From Xanthomonas hortorum pv. cynarae (lineage in GTDB: Bacteria; Pseudomonadota; Gammaproteobacteria; Xanthomonadales; Xanthomonadaceae), in NCBI RefSeq assembly GCF_002939985.1, contig NZ_MDFM01000009.1, positions 62,001-126,000 on the forward strand: a stretch of 64,000 nucleotides of DNA, written 5' to 3'. The position numbers were made by a program, and so were the translations under genes. Position 1 is the first letter of the stretch; every line of letters begins with the position of its first letter. The notes beneath the pieces are model-generated. The model saw only the letters and a list, made by a program, of their open reading frames with translations, had not been told where the DNA came from and did not search any database. Below are positions 37,353 to 48,028 of the stretch, one piece after another.

Positions 37353-40343
37353 ATGTCGAGTCGTCTTCCGCAACACGCACACCGTCATCGTTTGAGCACC
37401 GCATTATTCGCCGTGCTGGCCGCTTCTGCCGGACAAGCTGCGGCGCAATCAGAAAACGGTGTCGCGCCCGGCACCACCGATCTGGACAAGGTCACCGTCA
37501 CCGGCTCGCGCATCGCGCGTACTGGCTTTGTGACGCCCTCGCCGGTCACCGCGATCAGCGCCGAAGAAATCCGCGCCACCGGCGCGACCACCATCAGCGA
37601 CCTGATGGCACGCATGCCGGCGCTGGCGCCGAGCTACACGCTGGGCAATTCCACCCGCTTCATCGGGACCGCCGGCCTGGGCCTGCTCGACCTGCGCGGC
37701 ATGGGCGTGGATCGCACCCTGGTGCTGGTCAACGGGCGTCGCCACGTGGGTTCCAGCCCGGGCTCGACCGCCGTGGACGTCAACACGATCCCGGTGGAAT
37801 GGGTCGAACGCGTCGAAGTCATCACCGGTGGCGCCTCGGCCGTGTACGGCGCCGACGCAGTGGCCGGCGTGGTCAACTTCATCCTCAAGAAGAACTTCAC
37901 CGGCTTCGAGACGCGCGCGCAGACCGGCCTGGCCAATGAGGGCAACTACAACCGCTCCTTTGCCAGCTTCTCGGCAGGCACCGACTTTGCGGAGGGCCGC
38001 GGCAACATCGCGGTGTCCGGCGAATACAGCAAGCAGGACCGCTTGGGTCGCGGCAACCGCGCCATCGGTCGCGAGTACCTGGTGTCGGTGCAGAACCCCA
38101 ATTTCGATCCCACCCGCCCTCCGAGCGAGAGCAATCCGCAGAACGTACTCAGCGGCCCGGGCGGCAATCATTCCACGTCCTACGGTGGCACCTTCAACCT
38201 GGGCACGTTCGATTTCCGCAACCCGGCCAGCTACGGCAACCGCTACCTGTTCAACGACGACGGCAGCTTCCGCCGCAATCGCTACAACGGCACGGTAGTG
38301 AGCAACACCTCGTGTGTGGACTGCGATTTCGCCGATCTGAACGCGGTGGCCGACCTGCAGCCCGGCTTCGATCGCAAGAGCGTCAACACCATGATCAACT
38401 TCGAGATCAGCGAGAACCATCGCCTGTTCTTCGAAGGCAAGTACAGCGAGACCGATTCGGAATTCTTCGGCCAGCCTGCGTTCGACAGTTCGCTGCGCGT
38501 GCGTCGCCAGAATCCGTATGTCAGTCCCGAACTCGGTGCGCTGATGGATTCGCGCGGTGCCACGCAGATCCTGATGAACCGCTTCAACGTCGATGCCGGT
38601 CGTCGCGGCGAGAACATCGAGCGCAAGACCTATCGCGCCGTGCTCGGTGCCGAAGGCAACTTCACCGACAACTGGACCTACGACGTGTCTGCCAACTACG
38701 GCAAGACCACCGTCGACCGCCTCAACCTCAACAACCGCATCAACGAGCGTTGGCAGGCCGGTATCGATGCTGCGCGCGACGCCAGCGGCAACATCGTCTG
38801 CCGCACCACGCTCGACCCGACTGCGATCAACCCCAACACCAACCGCGTGTATTCGGCGCTGGCACGCGAAGGCTGCGTGCCCTTCAGCGTGTTCGGCAAT
38901 GGCGCGGTCACGCCGGAAGCCGCCGCATGGTTCAACACCACCGCGCGCGCGCAGGCCAAGATCCAGCAAACCGTGTTCAGCGCATCGGTAGCCAACAGCA
39001 ACCTATTGTCGCTGCCGGCCGGCGACATCGGTTTTGCCGGTGGCGTGGAATACCGCAAGGAGCAGAGCGAGGAAATCACCGATCCGTTGGCAGCCTCGGG
39101 CGTGACCTTCCTCAACGCCATCCCCAACAACGGCGGCGAGTACACCGTCAAGGAAATCTTCGTCGAAAGCACCATTCCGTTGCTGGCCGGCCTGCCGGGC
39201 GTGGATCGGTTGGCGCTGGATGTGGCAGGACGCTATTCGGACTACGACAGCATCGGCTCGACCAAGACCTGGAACGTGGGCCTGGACTGGACCATCATCC
39301 CGTCGCTGCGTCTGCGCGGCACCGTGGCGCAGGCAGTGCGTGCACCCAGCATCGGCGAGTTGTACGACTCGCAGAGCGAGAACTTCGCGACCATCAACGA
39401 TCCTTGCAACTACCTGCCGACCAATTCCAATCGTCCTGGTACCGCCGGCGACGTGGCATTGCGCCAGGCCAACTGCAGCGCGCTGGGCGTGCCGGTCGGT
39501 TGGATCGACACCTTTACATCGACCCGTCCCGGCGTGAGCGGGGGCAATCCGGAGTTGAAGCCGGAACGTGCGCGCAGTCTGTCGTATGGTCTGGTCTGGC
39601 AACCGGAGTTCTTCGAAGGCTTCGGCATGTCGATCGACTACTGGCGCATCGATCTGCAAGACGCGATCGGCACGGTGACTGCAGAGACCAACGCAACGCG
39701 CTGCGTGGACAATCCGGGCGGCATCGACAACAGCTTCTGCAGCTTCGTGCAGCGCGCCCCGCTGGGTGGATTCACCGACCCGCAGGGCCGCATCTATCCC
39801 GAGCACAGCATCATCGGCTGGCAGGCGCTCAACGAAAACCTGTCGCGCTCGCGGCGTGTGGGCGTGGATCTGGAAATGGACTACCGCTTCCAGATTGGCC
39901 AAGGCAATACGGTGCTGCGCTTCGTCGGCACGCGCCTGATCCAGTCGCGCGAATGGGTGTTCCAGGACTTCCCGGCCGAGTACGACGAGTACGTCACCTA
40001 CGTCACCGACCCGCGCTGGCGCGCGCAGTTCCAGACCAAGTACAACTGGAACGAATGGCGCGCCTCGTGGGACATGAACTACGTGGACGGCAACCTGCGC
40101 GTGACCCCGGAGAGCTACAACAGCAACCCGGGCTCGGCCAGCCCGATCAAGAACGGCTCGTACACGTACCACAACTTCCAGTTCGGCTATCAGTTCCCCG
40201 GCTCGAAGATCGACGTCTACCTGGGCATCGACAACGCCTTCGACAAGGACCCGCCGCGCAACTACTTCGGCTCGGATTTCAATTCTGCGCTGTATGACAA
40301 CGTCGGGCGGTTCTTTTACCTGGGCACGACAGTCCGGTTCTGA
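37353..40343 (+). CDS. TonB-dependent outer-membrane receptor
   Basis: 996-residue outer-membrane transporter. The signal peptide ends in AAAQ near residue 30, and a TonB-box-like DKVTVTGSRI comes at about residue 46. The plug domain is ISAEEIRATGATTISDLMARMPAL ... LLDLRGMGVDRTLVLVNGRRHV with VEVITGGASAVYGADAVAGVVNFILKK. A large beta-barrel follows, ending FFYLGTTVRF with the terminal Phe needed for BAM assembly. The plug is of the type common in Xanthomonas and Caulobacter. The substrate could be a siderophore or a plant carbohydrate. It is followed by a strong terminator. Confidence 0.93.
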   Translation: MSSRLPQHAHRHRLSTALFAVLAASAGQAAAQSENGVAPGTTDLDKVTVTGSRIARTGFVTPSPVTAISAEEIRATGATTISDLMARMPALAPSYTLGNSTRFIGTAGLGLLDLRGMGVDRTLVLVNGRRHVGSSPGSTAVDVNTIPVEWVERVEVITGGASAVYGADAVAGVVNFILKKNFTGFETRAQTGLANEGNYNRSFASFSAGTDFAEGRGNIAVSGEYSKQDRLGRGNRAIGREYLVSVQNPNFDPTRPPSESNPQNVLSGPGGNHSTSYGGTFNLGTFDFRNPASYGNRYLFNDDGSFRRNRYNGTVVSNTSCVDCDFADLNAVADLQPGFDRKSVNTMINFEISENHRLFFEGKYSETDSEFFGQPAFDSSLRVRRQNPYVSPELGALMDSRGATQILMNRFNVDAGRRGENIERKTYRAVLGAEGNFTDNWTYDVSANYGKTTVDRLNLNNRINERWQAGIDAARDASGNIVCRTTLDPTAINPNTNRVYSALAREGCVPFSVFGNGAVTPEAAAWFNTTARAQAKIQQTVFSASVANSNLLSLPAGDIGFAGGVEYRKEQSEEITDPLAASGVTFLNAIPNNGGEYTVKEIFVESTIPLLAGLPGVDRLALDVAGRYSDYDSIGSTKTWNVGLDWTIIPSLRLRGTVAQAVRAPSIGELYDSQSENFATINDPCNYLPTNSNRPGTAGDVALRQANCSALGVPVGWIDTFTSTRPGVSGGNPELKPERARSLSYGLVWQPEFFEGFGMSIDYWRIDLQDAIGTVTAETNATRCVDNPGGIDNSFCSFVQRAPLGGFTDPQGRIYPEHSIIGWQALNENLSRSRRVGVDLEMDYRFQIGQGNTVLRFVGTRLIQSREWVFQDFPAEYDEYVTYVTDPRWRAQFQTKYNWNEWRASWDMNYVDGNLRVTPESYNSNPGSASPIKNGSYTYHNFQFGYQFPGSKIDVYLGIDNAFDKDPPRNYFGSDFNSALYDNVGRFFYLGTTVRF

Positions 40344-40363
40344 GGCCTGTTGGCGATGCATCG

Positions 40364-40392
40364 AAAAGACCCTGTTTGACGGGGTCTTTTTT
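40364..40392 (+). terminator. rho-independent terminator after the first TonB receptor
   Basis: AAAAGACCC pairs with GGGTCTTTT around a nine-base loop and is followed by more T. It lies about 20 bp past the stop codon. Confidence 0.88.
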
Positions 40393-40566
40393 GACTTCAT
40401 GTTTCAGATGAAACCAGCCAGCCAGACGCGACAATCCGTTACTGATATGGCGGCAAGGTAGCGTTCGGTTGAGCCGCTCGATGTCACGACGCATCGCGCA
40501 CTGACAAAAATGAATACTTGTGTGGCCCAAACCGGGCGCTACTCGCATGCCTGGCAATTTGTGCGC

Positions 40567-40600
40567 AGATCCGCATATTCGATGCGGATCTCGCCCTTTT
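40567..40600 (+). promoter_or_regulatory. 10-bp perfect hairpin upstream of the Oar-like receptor
   Basis: AGATCCGCAT (40567-40576) and ATGCGGATCT (40582-40591) form a perfect stem with a five-base loop, followed by CGCCCTTTT. It lies about 120 bp before the ATG at 40720. It may be an attenuator-like terminator in the leader or a dimer operator. No other feature is seen in 40393-40719. Confidence 0.45.
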
Positions 40601-40719
40601 CATTAACGAATCATTCAAAAGGCTTGCGACTCAGCCCACAGATTCATTACGTTCGGGTTAAGGCCATCTGACTCTTCGATGACCGCCACTTCTCCCGATA
40701 CCCAGTTGAAAGGTTAGGA

Positions 40720-43700
40720 ATGAGCAATCAAATTCGTCGCCACGCCCTCAAGCGCACCGCTCTGGCTGTCGTGCTGGGCGCGTGTCTCGCCAACGGTGCG
40801 GTCTACGCACAAAGCACGACCGGCAGCATCTACGGTAGCGCTCCCTCGGAAGCGGGCAGCACCATCGTCGTGCAAAGCGACACTGGCCTCAGCCGCACGA
40901 TCACCATCGACGCCAACGGCCGTTACAACCTCGGCTCGTTGCCGGTAGGCGCCTATACCGTCACCCTCAAGCGCGGCGATCAGGTCGTCGATACCCGCAA
41001 GAACGTGCAGTTGCGCGTAGGGTCCGGCACAGAGGTGTCGTTTGCTGGCGCCACTGCCAGCGGCAGCACCGACGCAACAACGCTCGGCGCAATCACTGTG
41101 ACGGCCGCCAATGCGCCGAAGATCGATGTCAGCTCCACCAGCTCGCGCTCGGTGATCACCTCAGAGCAGTTGGCAACCCTGCCGCTGGGACGCAGCGCCG
41201 AAGCGATTGCGTTGCTTGCACCAGGTGCGATTTCCGGAAGTGGCGCCTTCAACAATGGCTCGCGGTCCACCATCTCGTTCGGCGGCGCTGGTGTGACGGA
41301 GAATGCCTATTACATCAACGGCGTTAATGTCACTAATCCGTTCAACAACCTCGGCGGGCTCAGCCTCCCCTACGGCGCAATCGACCAACAGGAAACATAC
41401 ACGGGCGGCTACAGCGCGAAGTACGGCCGCTCGACCGGCGGCGTCATCAGCCAAGTGGGTAAGCGCGGCACCAACGAGTGGCATTTTGGTGCGCAAGCGG
41501 TATGGGAACCGAAATCGCTGGCGAGCTCACGCGGCGATGCTTGGTATCCGAATAGCGAACTTCCGGAGAATTATGGTTATGAAGATGATGACCTGCCTGG
41601 GACGATCTATCGACGCGGGAAGGGCGACGTGCAGAACAGGACCGTTTACAGCGCGTACGCGGGTGGCCCGCTGATTGAGGATCGCCTATTCCTGTTCGTG
41701 GCCGGCGAAACGGACAAGGTCGACGGAGCAACCACCAATATTGCGACGGCCGCCAGCGACCAGGGGCGCAGCCATTATGAGAACAGTTCGCCGAAGTTCT
41801 ATGGAAAACTGGACTGGAATATTAATGACAGCAATATTTTAGAATATACGCGCATCGAAAATAACGACCGACGTTCTGGCGTATACAACAACTACGACTA
41901 TGCAACACTTACGGATCAGGGCCCTTCTGGCTTGTTCACGGATACGTACAAGCTCAAAGACAGTGTCGATATCGTCAAGTTCACCAGTTACATCACAGAC
42001 GACCTGACCCTCAATGCAACGTGGGGACGCGATACTCAGCACAACCAACAGTTCAACCCCGGTGCTTCGGCATTGCCCAATATCGCCAGTTCGACTCTAC
42101 AGGACCCTGCCATCACCGGCGGTCGGCGCATCACCAACGGGCAGGCCACTACGACTGTCAAGGCAGCAGACCCGATCAATAAGAGCCGCAATCTGCGCCT
42201 GGAACTGAACTATCGTCTGGGCGATCATGATTTGACCGCCGGCGTGGATAATATGTACTTCAATGCTTACGACGAAGGCGTCTTTACCAGTGGTCCAGGG
42301 TATCGCTGGATCTACGGCAGACAGGACGATCCCAGCGAACCCATCAATGGTGCTCTGGGTGTCGGCGCCTCCGGAGGTAATGGCTACTTCGTGAACCGCC
42401 GTATCTTCACCACAGTTACCAGCATGGCCGTCGAGCAGAAGGCCTACTACTTGGAAGATCGGTGGCAGGTCAACGATAACTGGCTCCTCACGCTGGGTAT
42501 CCGCAACGACAAGTTCACTAACTACAACAGCGATCATGTGGCTTACGTGGACAGTGGTGACCAGTGGGCTCCGCGCGTCGGGGTGAGCTGGGATGTCTTT
42601 GGCGACTCTTCCTTCAAGGTTTTCGCCAATGTCGGTCGCTACTATCTAGCCTTACCCAATCAGGTTGCGATCCGAGGAGCATCCGCCTCGACGTTCACCA
42701 ATGAGTATTTCACGTATTCAGGGATCGACGCCAACGGCGAGCCGACCGGTCTGACTGCACTGGGTCCCGGCCCGGTTTCCTCTAATGGTGAATATGGTCA
42801 AGCCCCGGATCCGAACTCGTTCGCACCAAGCGATCTGAAGTCGCAGTATCAAGACGAGTTCCTGATCGGCTTCGAAAAGACGATTGGCGAGAAGTGGAAT
42901 TCAGGCGCCAAAGTCACCTACCGTAAATTGCAGACCGCGATCGATGATGTCTGTGATCCCGGTCGTATGTCCGATGCGCTCGAAGCAGCAGGCGGCGATG
43001 CCAGCAGCGTGAGCATTCCTGGTTGCGTGATGTTCAACCCTGGCGAGACCAATACCTACAACCTTGCCAACACCGATGGCTCCGGCTACACCCAGCTGCG
43101 CATGTCGCAGTCCGATTGGGGCTTTACGGACAAGGCCAAGCGCAACTACGTGGCGGTGGACCTGTTTATCGAGCATCCTTTTGATGAAAAGTGGTATGGC
43201 CGCGTCGATTACACATGGTCGCATCTCTACGGAAACACCGAAGGACAGGTGAAGTCAGACCTCGGGCAAGCCGATATTTCCAAAACCCAGGATTGGGACG
43301 CAGCCCAGCTAATGTCCTACGCCGGTGGCAATCTGGCCAACGATCGTCGCCATCAGTTGAAGGCGTTCGGCGCCTACCAATTCACTCCAGAATGGCTGGC
43401 ATCTGCCACGGTCAGGGTGATGTCGGGCACACCGAAGTCGTGCCTGGGTTATTACGCCGGCCCTGACGCTGCAGCGGTGAATTACGATCCGGTGGGTTAT
43501 GGTTCGTCGTATCACTACTGCTATGGTCAACCTGTATCTGCGGGCGGCGCTGGCGAGACTCCATGGATCAAAAATCTGGATCTGGGCGTCACGTATCGTC
43601 CAGGCTTCGCCGATCACAAATTGGCGTTTTCGCTCAATGTGTTCAATGTGCTGAATGACCGTTCGGTCAATCGCGTCTCCAGCACCAACGAAGTCACTCG

Positions 43701-43794
43701 CCGGACTGTGTCCAATACATATGGACTTGGCACCGAGGCGTGGAGCTACAACCAGCCGCGCTATATGCGTCTGACCGCCTCATACGATTTCTGA
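40720..43794 (+). CDS. Oar-like TonB-dependent receptor with N-terminal carboxypeptidase-regulatory domain
   Basis: 1024-residue outer-membrane protein. The signal peptide (LAVVLGACLANGAVYAQ) is followed by a beta-sandwich regulatory-like domain at about 30-110 (GSIYGSAPSEAGSTIVV ... GRYNLGSLPVGAYTVTLKRG). A plug domain (SRSVITSEQLATLPLGRSAEAIALLAPGA, AYYINGVNVTNPFNN) and a large barrel ending YMRLTASYDF follow. This arrangement is that of Oar family receptors, linked in other species to protein or peptide uptake and signalling. It is preceded by GAAAGGTTAGGAATG. It has fewer GC-rich codons in its middle than the preceding receptor. Confidence 0.93.
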   Translation: MSNQIRRHALKRTALAVVLGACLANGAVYAQSTTGSIYGSAPSEAGSTIVVQSDTGLSRTITIDANGRYNLGSLPVGAYTVTLKRGDQVVDTRKNVQLRVGSGTEVSFAGATASGSTDATTLGAITVTAANAPKIDVSSTSSRSVITSEQLATLPLGRSAEAIALLAPGAISGSGAFNNGSRSTISFGGAGVTENAYYINGVNVTNPFNNLGGLSLPYGAIDQQETYTGGYSAKYGRSTGGVISQVGKRGTNEWHFGAQAVWEPKSLASSRGDAWYPNSELPENYGYEDDDLPGTIYRRGKGDVQNRTVYSAYAGGPLIEDRLFLFVAGETDKVDGATTNIATAASDQGRSHYENSSPKFYGKLDWNINDSNILEYTRIENNDRRSGVYNNYDYATLTDQGPSGLFTDTYKLKDSVDIVKFTSYITDDLTLNATWGRDTQHNQQFNPGASALPNIASSTLQDPAITGGRRITNGQATTTVKAADPINKSRNLRLELNYRLGDHDLTAGVDNMYFNAYDEGVFTSGPGYRWIYGRQDDPSEPINGALGVGASGGNGYFVNRRIFTTVTSMAVEQKAYYLEDRWQVNDNWLLTLGIRNDKFTNYNSDHVAYVDSGDQWAPRVGVSWDVFGDSSFKVFANVGRYYLALPNQVAIRGASASTFTNEYFTYSGIDANGEPTGLTALGPGPVSSNGEYGQAPDPNSFAPSDLKSQYQDEFLIGFEKTIGEKWNSGAKVTYRKLQTAIDDVCDPGRMSDALEAAGGDASSVSIPGCVMFNPGETNTYNLANTDGSGYTQLRMSQSDWGFTDKAKRNYVAVDLFIEHPFDEKWYGRVDYTWSHLYGNTEGQVKSDLGQADISKTQDWDAAQLMSYAGGNLANDRRHQLKAFGAYQFTPEWLASATVRVMSGTPKSCLGYYAGPDAAAVNYDPVGYGSSYHYCYGQPVSAGGAGETPWIKNLDLGVTYRPGFADHKLAFSLNVFNVLNDRSVNRVSSTNEVTRRTVSNTYGLGTEAWSYNQPRYMRLTASYDF

Positions 43795-43860
43795 TCGTTT
43801 GATTGCAAGCGAAGGCGAGGTGTATTCACTCGCCTTCGCCCTGCAGGCGTCCTGTCTCCG

Positions 43861-43887
43861 GCCCCGGTCTTTCCGGGGCTTTTTTTT
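43861..43887 (+). terminator. rho-independent terminator after the Oar-like receptor
   Basis: GCCCCGG pairs with CCGGGGC around TCTTT, followed by eight T. A second perfect stem without a T run, GCGAAGGCGAG / CTCGCCTTCGC, lies just before it at 43809-43839. Confidence 0.92.
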
Positions 43888-43906
43888 GGCTGCCAACGCG
43901 GCTGCG

Positions 43907-45502
43907 TCAGCTGTCCAAAATCACCCGCGCCGCATTATGTCCAGGCGCGCCGGTCACGCCGCCGCCGGGGTGCGTCCCTGACCCGCAGAGATACAGCCCT
44001 GGCACCGCGCCACGATAGGCGCCCTGCCCCAGCATGGGGCGTGCGCTGAAAAGCTGATTGAGGCTGAGGGCGCCGTGGAAGATGTCGCCGCCGATCAAGC
44101 CGAAGATGCGCTCCAGATCGAGGGGGCTGAGGATCTGCCGGCCTAGCACCGATGCGGCGAATCCTGGTGCGTAGCGCTCCACGGTGGCGATCATCAGATC
44201 GGCGACTTCTTCGCGATGATCGTCCCAGTGCCGGCCATCGGGAAGTTGCGGTGCCACGTGCTGGCAAAACAGGCTGGCCACGTGCTGCCCAGGCGGTGCC
44301 AGGCTGTTGTCCAAGGTGCTGGGAATCAGCAGTTCGACCACCGGCTCGCGCGACCATCCGAATGCGCGCGCGTCCTGCCAGGCACGGTCCATGTAATCCA
44401 GACTCGGCGCGAGAATGATGCCGGCGGTGAGATGGTCGCCCGCACCCGGCAATGCGGTAAATTCCGGCAGGCGAGAGAGCGCCACGTTCATGCGGAACGT
44501 GCCTGATCCACAGCGGTAATGCGCCATGCGTTCGTGTGTGGCTACAGGGACATCTTCTGGACGCATCAGGCGTTGATAGAGCAGTTTCGGATTGACGTTG
44601 GCAACCACTGCACGCGCTCGAATCGTCTCTCCGTGAGCGGTGAGGACACCGACCGCACGCCCCTGCTCCACCAGCACGCGATCCACCGCACAGCCGGTAC
44701 GCATCTGCGTACCGTATTCGCGCGCACTGGCGGCCATTGCCTGCGTAATGGCCCCCATGCCACCGATGGCATGGCCCCACGCGCCCTTGACGCCGTTGCT
44801 TTGCCCGAACACGTGATGCAACAACACATACGCCGTGCCCGGCGCGTACGGGCTGGCGTAATTGCCGACGATGCCGTCGAAGCCGAATAGCGCCTTGATT
44901 GGTGCGCTTTCGAACCAGCGATCCAGATACTCGGCTGCGGAAATCGTGAATAAATCGAGCAGATCCTGACGCAACGTAAGCGACAAGCCCTGCAGCTGCA
45001 GCCCCACCTTTCCCGCTCGCCACAACTGCGGCAACGCGCGTAGCCAGCCGCCCTCAGTGACATCGGGCGGCGGCTGTAATGCCAGCGCACGCAAGACATC
45101 GGCCAGTTGCTCCAGGCGCGCTTCATAGGCAGGCAATGCAGCGGCATCGCGCGCGGAGAATTTGGCGACTTCCGCAGCAGTGCGCCCAGCACCGGCCAGA
45201 AGATACTCACCGTTTGGCAGCGGTAAAAAGTTATTGATGCGGCGCGCAACCACGCGCAGACCATGCCGCTCCAGCTCAAGGTCTGCGATGACTTTGGGCT
45301 GCAGCAACGACACCGTATACGCCGCCACTGAATTGCGAAATCCGGGGTGAAATTCTTCGGTGACTGCTGCGCCGCCGACCACATCGCGTGCTTCCAGTAC
45401 CAGCACGCGCTTGCCTGCCTTGGCCAGATACGCAGCGCACACCAGGCCATTGTGGCCGGCGCCAATGATCAGTGCGTCCAACGGTTCGGAGGCGGTGGGC
45501 AT
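43907..45502 (-). CDS. FAD-dependent oxidoreductase, PYROXD2/phytoene-desaturase-like
   Basis: 531-residue flavoprotein of the amine-oxidase/phytoene desaturase superfamily. The FAD dinucleotide loop reads IIGAGHNGLVCAAYLAKAGKRVLVLEA near residue 11, followed by VVGGAAVTEEFHPGFRNS. The second FAD segment is near the end (LYLCGSGTHPGGGVTGAPGHNAA). There are no carotenoid genes nearby, and the sequence is closer to PYROXD2-type proteins than to true CrtI. The substrate is unknown. It converges on the Oar-like receptor gene. Confidence 0.88.
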   Translation of the reverse strand: MPTASEPLDALIIGAGHNGLVCAAYLAKAGKRVLVLEARDVVGGAAVTEEFHPGFRNSVAAYTVSLLQPKVIADLELERHGLRVVARRINNFLPLPNGEYLLAGAGRTAAEVAKFSARDAAALPAYEARLEQLADVLRALALQPPPDVTEGGWLRALPQLWRAGKVGLQLQGLSLTLRQDLLDLFTISAAEYLDRWFESAPIKALFGFDGIVGNYASPYAPGTAYVLLHHVFGQSNGVKGAWGHAIGGMGAITQAMAASAREYGTQMRTGCAVDRVLVEQGRAVGVLTAHGETIRARAVVANVNPKLLYQRLMRPEDVPVATHERMAHYRCGSGTFRMNVALSRLPEFTALPGAGDHLTAGIILAPSLDYMDRAWQDARAFGWSREPVVELLIPSTLDNSLAPPGQHVASLFCQHVAPQLPDGRHWDDHREEVADLMIATVERYAPGFAASVLGRQILSPLDLERIFGLIGGDIFHGALSLNQLFSARPMLGQGAYRGAVPGLYLCGSGTHPGGGVTGAPGHNAARVILDS

Positions 45503-45839
45503 GCGCTCGTGTATAGCATCGCTTGCCCGAGTCGGCCATTCGCACAGTCTCGACCATCGCTACCGATGTGCGCTCACCATCACCGACATGGTCCATGTCT
45601 GCCGAGAACATGAACCAAACACCCGCGCGACGCAGGATGAGAAGGCCGCAGGCTCCCTACCTAGCGCGTCACGGCACGTTGCCAGCCAGCAGCCGCATGC
45701 CAAATAGCCGTCAGCCCAGCGCATCTACACACGCCGCACCCATGATCTTCGACACCATGCCATCCGGCTGGCGAGGCGTAGAGTGCCGGCCACGGCCCTG
45801 GCGACGGGGCTTCCCAATCCGCTGCTTCTGGAGCCCTTT

Positions 45840-47963
45840 GTGATTCGAACACCTCATTTATTGACGTTGACCCTGGCCGTGGCCACCGCGCTGAGCGCTT
45901 GCAAGAAGTCTGAAGACGCCGCGCCTGCCGCCCCCGCGGCCGACACAGCGGCAACCACGCCCGCTGCACCCAAGACGCTGACCCTGGACCAGAGCAAGCT
46001 GCCGGCGGTGAACCAGTTCACTGCGGCCGATCTGGATGCCAACGGCAACGCCTGTACCGACCTCAACGCCTACGCCAACGCCAAGTTCCTGGCCGCCAAC
46101 CCGGTGCCGAGCGATCGCACCAGCTGGGGCGCGTTCGAGATGCTCGACGAGCGCTCCAATGCGATCCAGCAGCAGCTGGTCGAACAGGCTGCGGCCGATA
46201 CCAGCGCCAGCGGCGTGGAAAAGATTGTCGGCGACCTGTGGTCCACCGGCATGGACGAAGCCAAGATCAACGCCCAGGGTATCGAGCCGCTGAAGCCCGA
46301 ACTGGCCGCCATCGACGCCATCAGCGACCAGGCCAAGCTGGTCGACTATCTGCGCAGCAGCGCGGCCAAGGGCAACAACGAACTCTTCAGCTTCGGCGCC
46401 GAGGCGGACTTCAAGAAGTCCAGCCAGAACATCGCTTACGCCATGCAGGGCGGCCTGGGTTTGCCGGATCCGGAGTACTAAACCAGCGCTACCAACAAGG
46501 CCAAGCTGGAGGCCTACCAGGCGCACGTGGCCAAGGTGCTGGAGCTGTCCGGCGTGGCTGCGGCCGATGCCGCCGCGCAGGCCAAGCAGGTGGTCGCGTT
46601 CGAAAGCCGTCTGGCCAAGGTCTCCAAGACCAGCACCCAGATGTCGCGCGATGCCTCGCTGGCCTACAACCCGATCTCGCCGGCCGAGGCCGACAAGCTG
46701 ACTCCCAATTGGTCGTGGACCGAGTTCTTCAAGTCGCAGGGCGTGACCACGCCGGAAATGTTCTCGCTGGCGATCCCGGCCTTCCATCAGGAAGTGAGCA
46801 AGATGATCGCCGACACCGACCCGGCGATCTGGCGCGCCTACCTGCGCTTCCACACCGTCGATGGCGCCTCGCCGTTCCTGAGCCAGCCGTTCGTCGATGA
46901 GAACTTCGCGTTCTACAACAAGACCCTGCGCGGCCAGAAGGAAATCAAGCCGCGTTGGAAGCGCGTGCTGGCGACCATCAACGGCCAGACCGGCGAAGCG
47001 CTGGGCCAGATGTACGTCAAGGTTGCCTTCCCGGCCGATTCCAAGGCCAAGATGGAAACGCTGGTGACCAATCTGCGCACCGCGCTGAAAGCCCGCATCG
47101 AAAAGCTCGACTGGATGAGCCCGGAGACCAAGACCAAGGCGATCGCCAAGTGGGAAAGCTTCACGCCCAAGATCGGCTACCCGGAAAAATGGCGTGAGTG
47201 GAACGGTTTGAACACCAGCCGTGACAGCTACCTGGGCAACGTAATGGCCGCGTCCGAATACAACTACAAGTGGAACCTGTCCAAGATCGGCAAGCCGGTG
47301 GACAAGACCGAATGGGGCATGAGCCCGCAGACGGTCAATGCGTACTACAACCCGCTGCAGAACGAGATCGTGTTCCCGGCGGCGATCCTGCAGCCGCCGT
47401 TCTTCGACCCGAATGCGCCAGAGGAAATGAACTACGGCGGCATCGGCGCGGTGATCGGCCATGAGATGACGCATGGTTACGACGACCAGGGCAGCCGCTT
47501 TGGTGCCGATGGCAACTTCATCGCCGATCCGGGTTGGTGGACGCAGAAGGATCTGGACGCGTTCAAGGCGCGCACCGGCAAGCTGGTCGCGCAGTTCGAC
47601 GGCTATCGCACCCCGGCTGGCGACAAGGTCAAGGGCGACCTGACCCTGGGCGAAAACATCGCCGACCTGGGCGGCCTCAACACCGCCTACGACGCGATGA
47701 AGACCGCCACCGCCGGCAAAGACGATCCCAAGAGCGACGGCATCACCCGCGATCAGCGCTTCTTCCTCAACTGGGCCACGGTGTGGCGCCGCAACTTCAC
47801 CCCGGAAGAACTGGTGGTGCGCCTGAAGACCGACCCGCACGCGCCGGCCAACTTCCGCGCCATCGGTGCGCCGTCGAACATGCCGGCCTTCGCCGCCGCG
47901 TTCTCGTGCAAGGCCGGCGATGCGATGGTGCGTCAGGGCGATAAGCAGGTCGTGATCTGGTAA
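45840..47963 (+). pseudogene. pepO: M13-family (PepO) metallopeptidase interrupted by an ochre codon
   Basis: A lipoprotein endopeptidase frame of 707 codons with one internal TAA at 46479-46481. The GTG start gives a signal with lipobox TALSAC. Beyond the stop the same frame continues without shift (TSATNKAKLEAYQ). It has the substrate motif VNAYYNP, the zinc site VIGHEMTHGYDDQG, the third ligand in GENIADLGGL and the late His in DPHAPANF. The two paralogues read YYT and FYT here, so a TAC to TAA change in the second Tyr codon is the simplest explanation. Only a 213-residue fragment would be made unless it is suppressed. Confidence 0.9.
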
Positions 47964-47992
47964 TCGTGATCGCAAGAAAGCGGTAACCAACG

Positions 47993-48028
47993 CGGGCGGC
48001 GATCGGTTGATCGTCGCCCGTTTTTTTT
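47993..48028 (+). terminator. rho-independent terminator after the first M13 gene
   Basis: CGGGCGGCGATC pairs with GATCGTCGCCCG (one G-T pair) around a four-base loop, followed by eight T. Confidence 0.92.

Noticed and set aside
46479..46481. Recoding or readthrough at the TAA in the first M13 gene
   Set aside because: TAA is not used for selenocysteine or pyrrolysine and no readthrough context or structure is apparent; a nonsense mutation is simpler.
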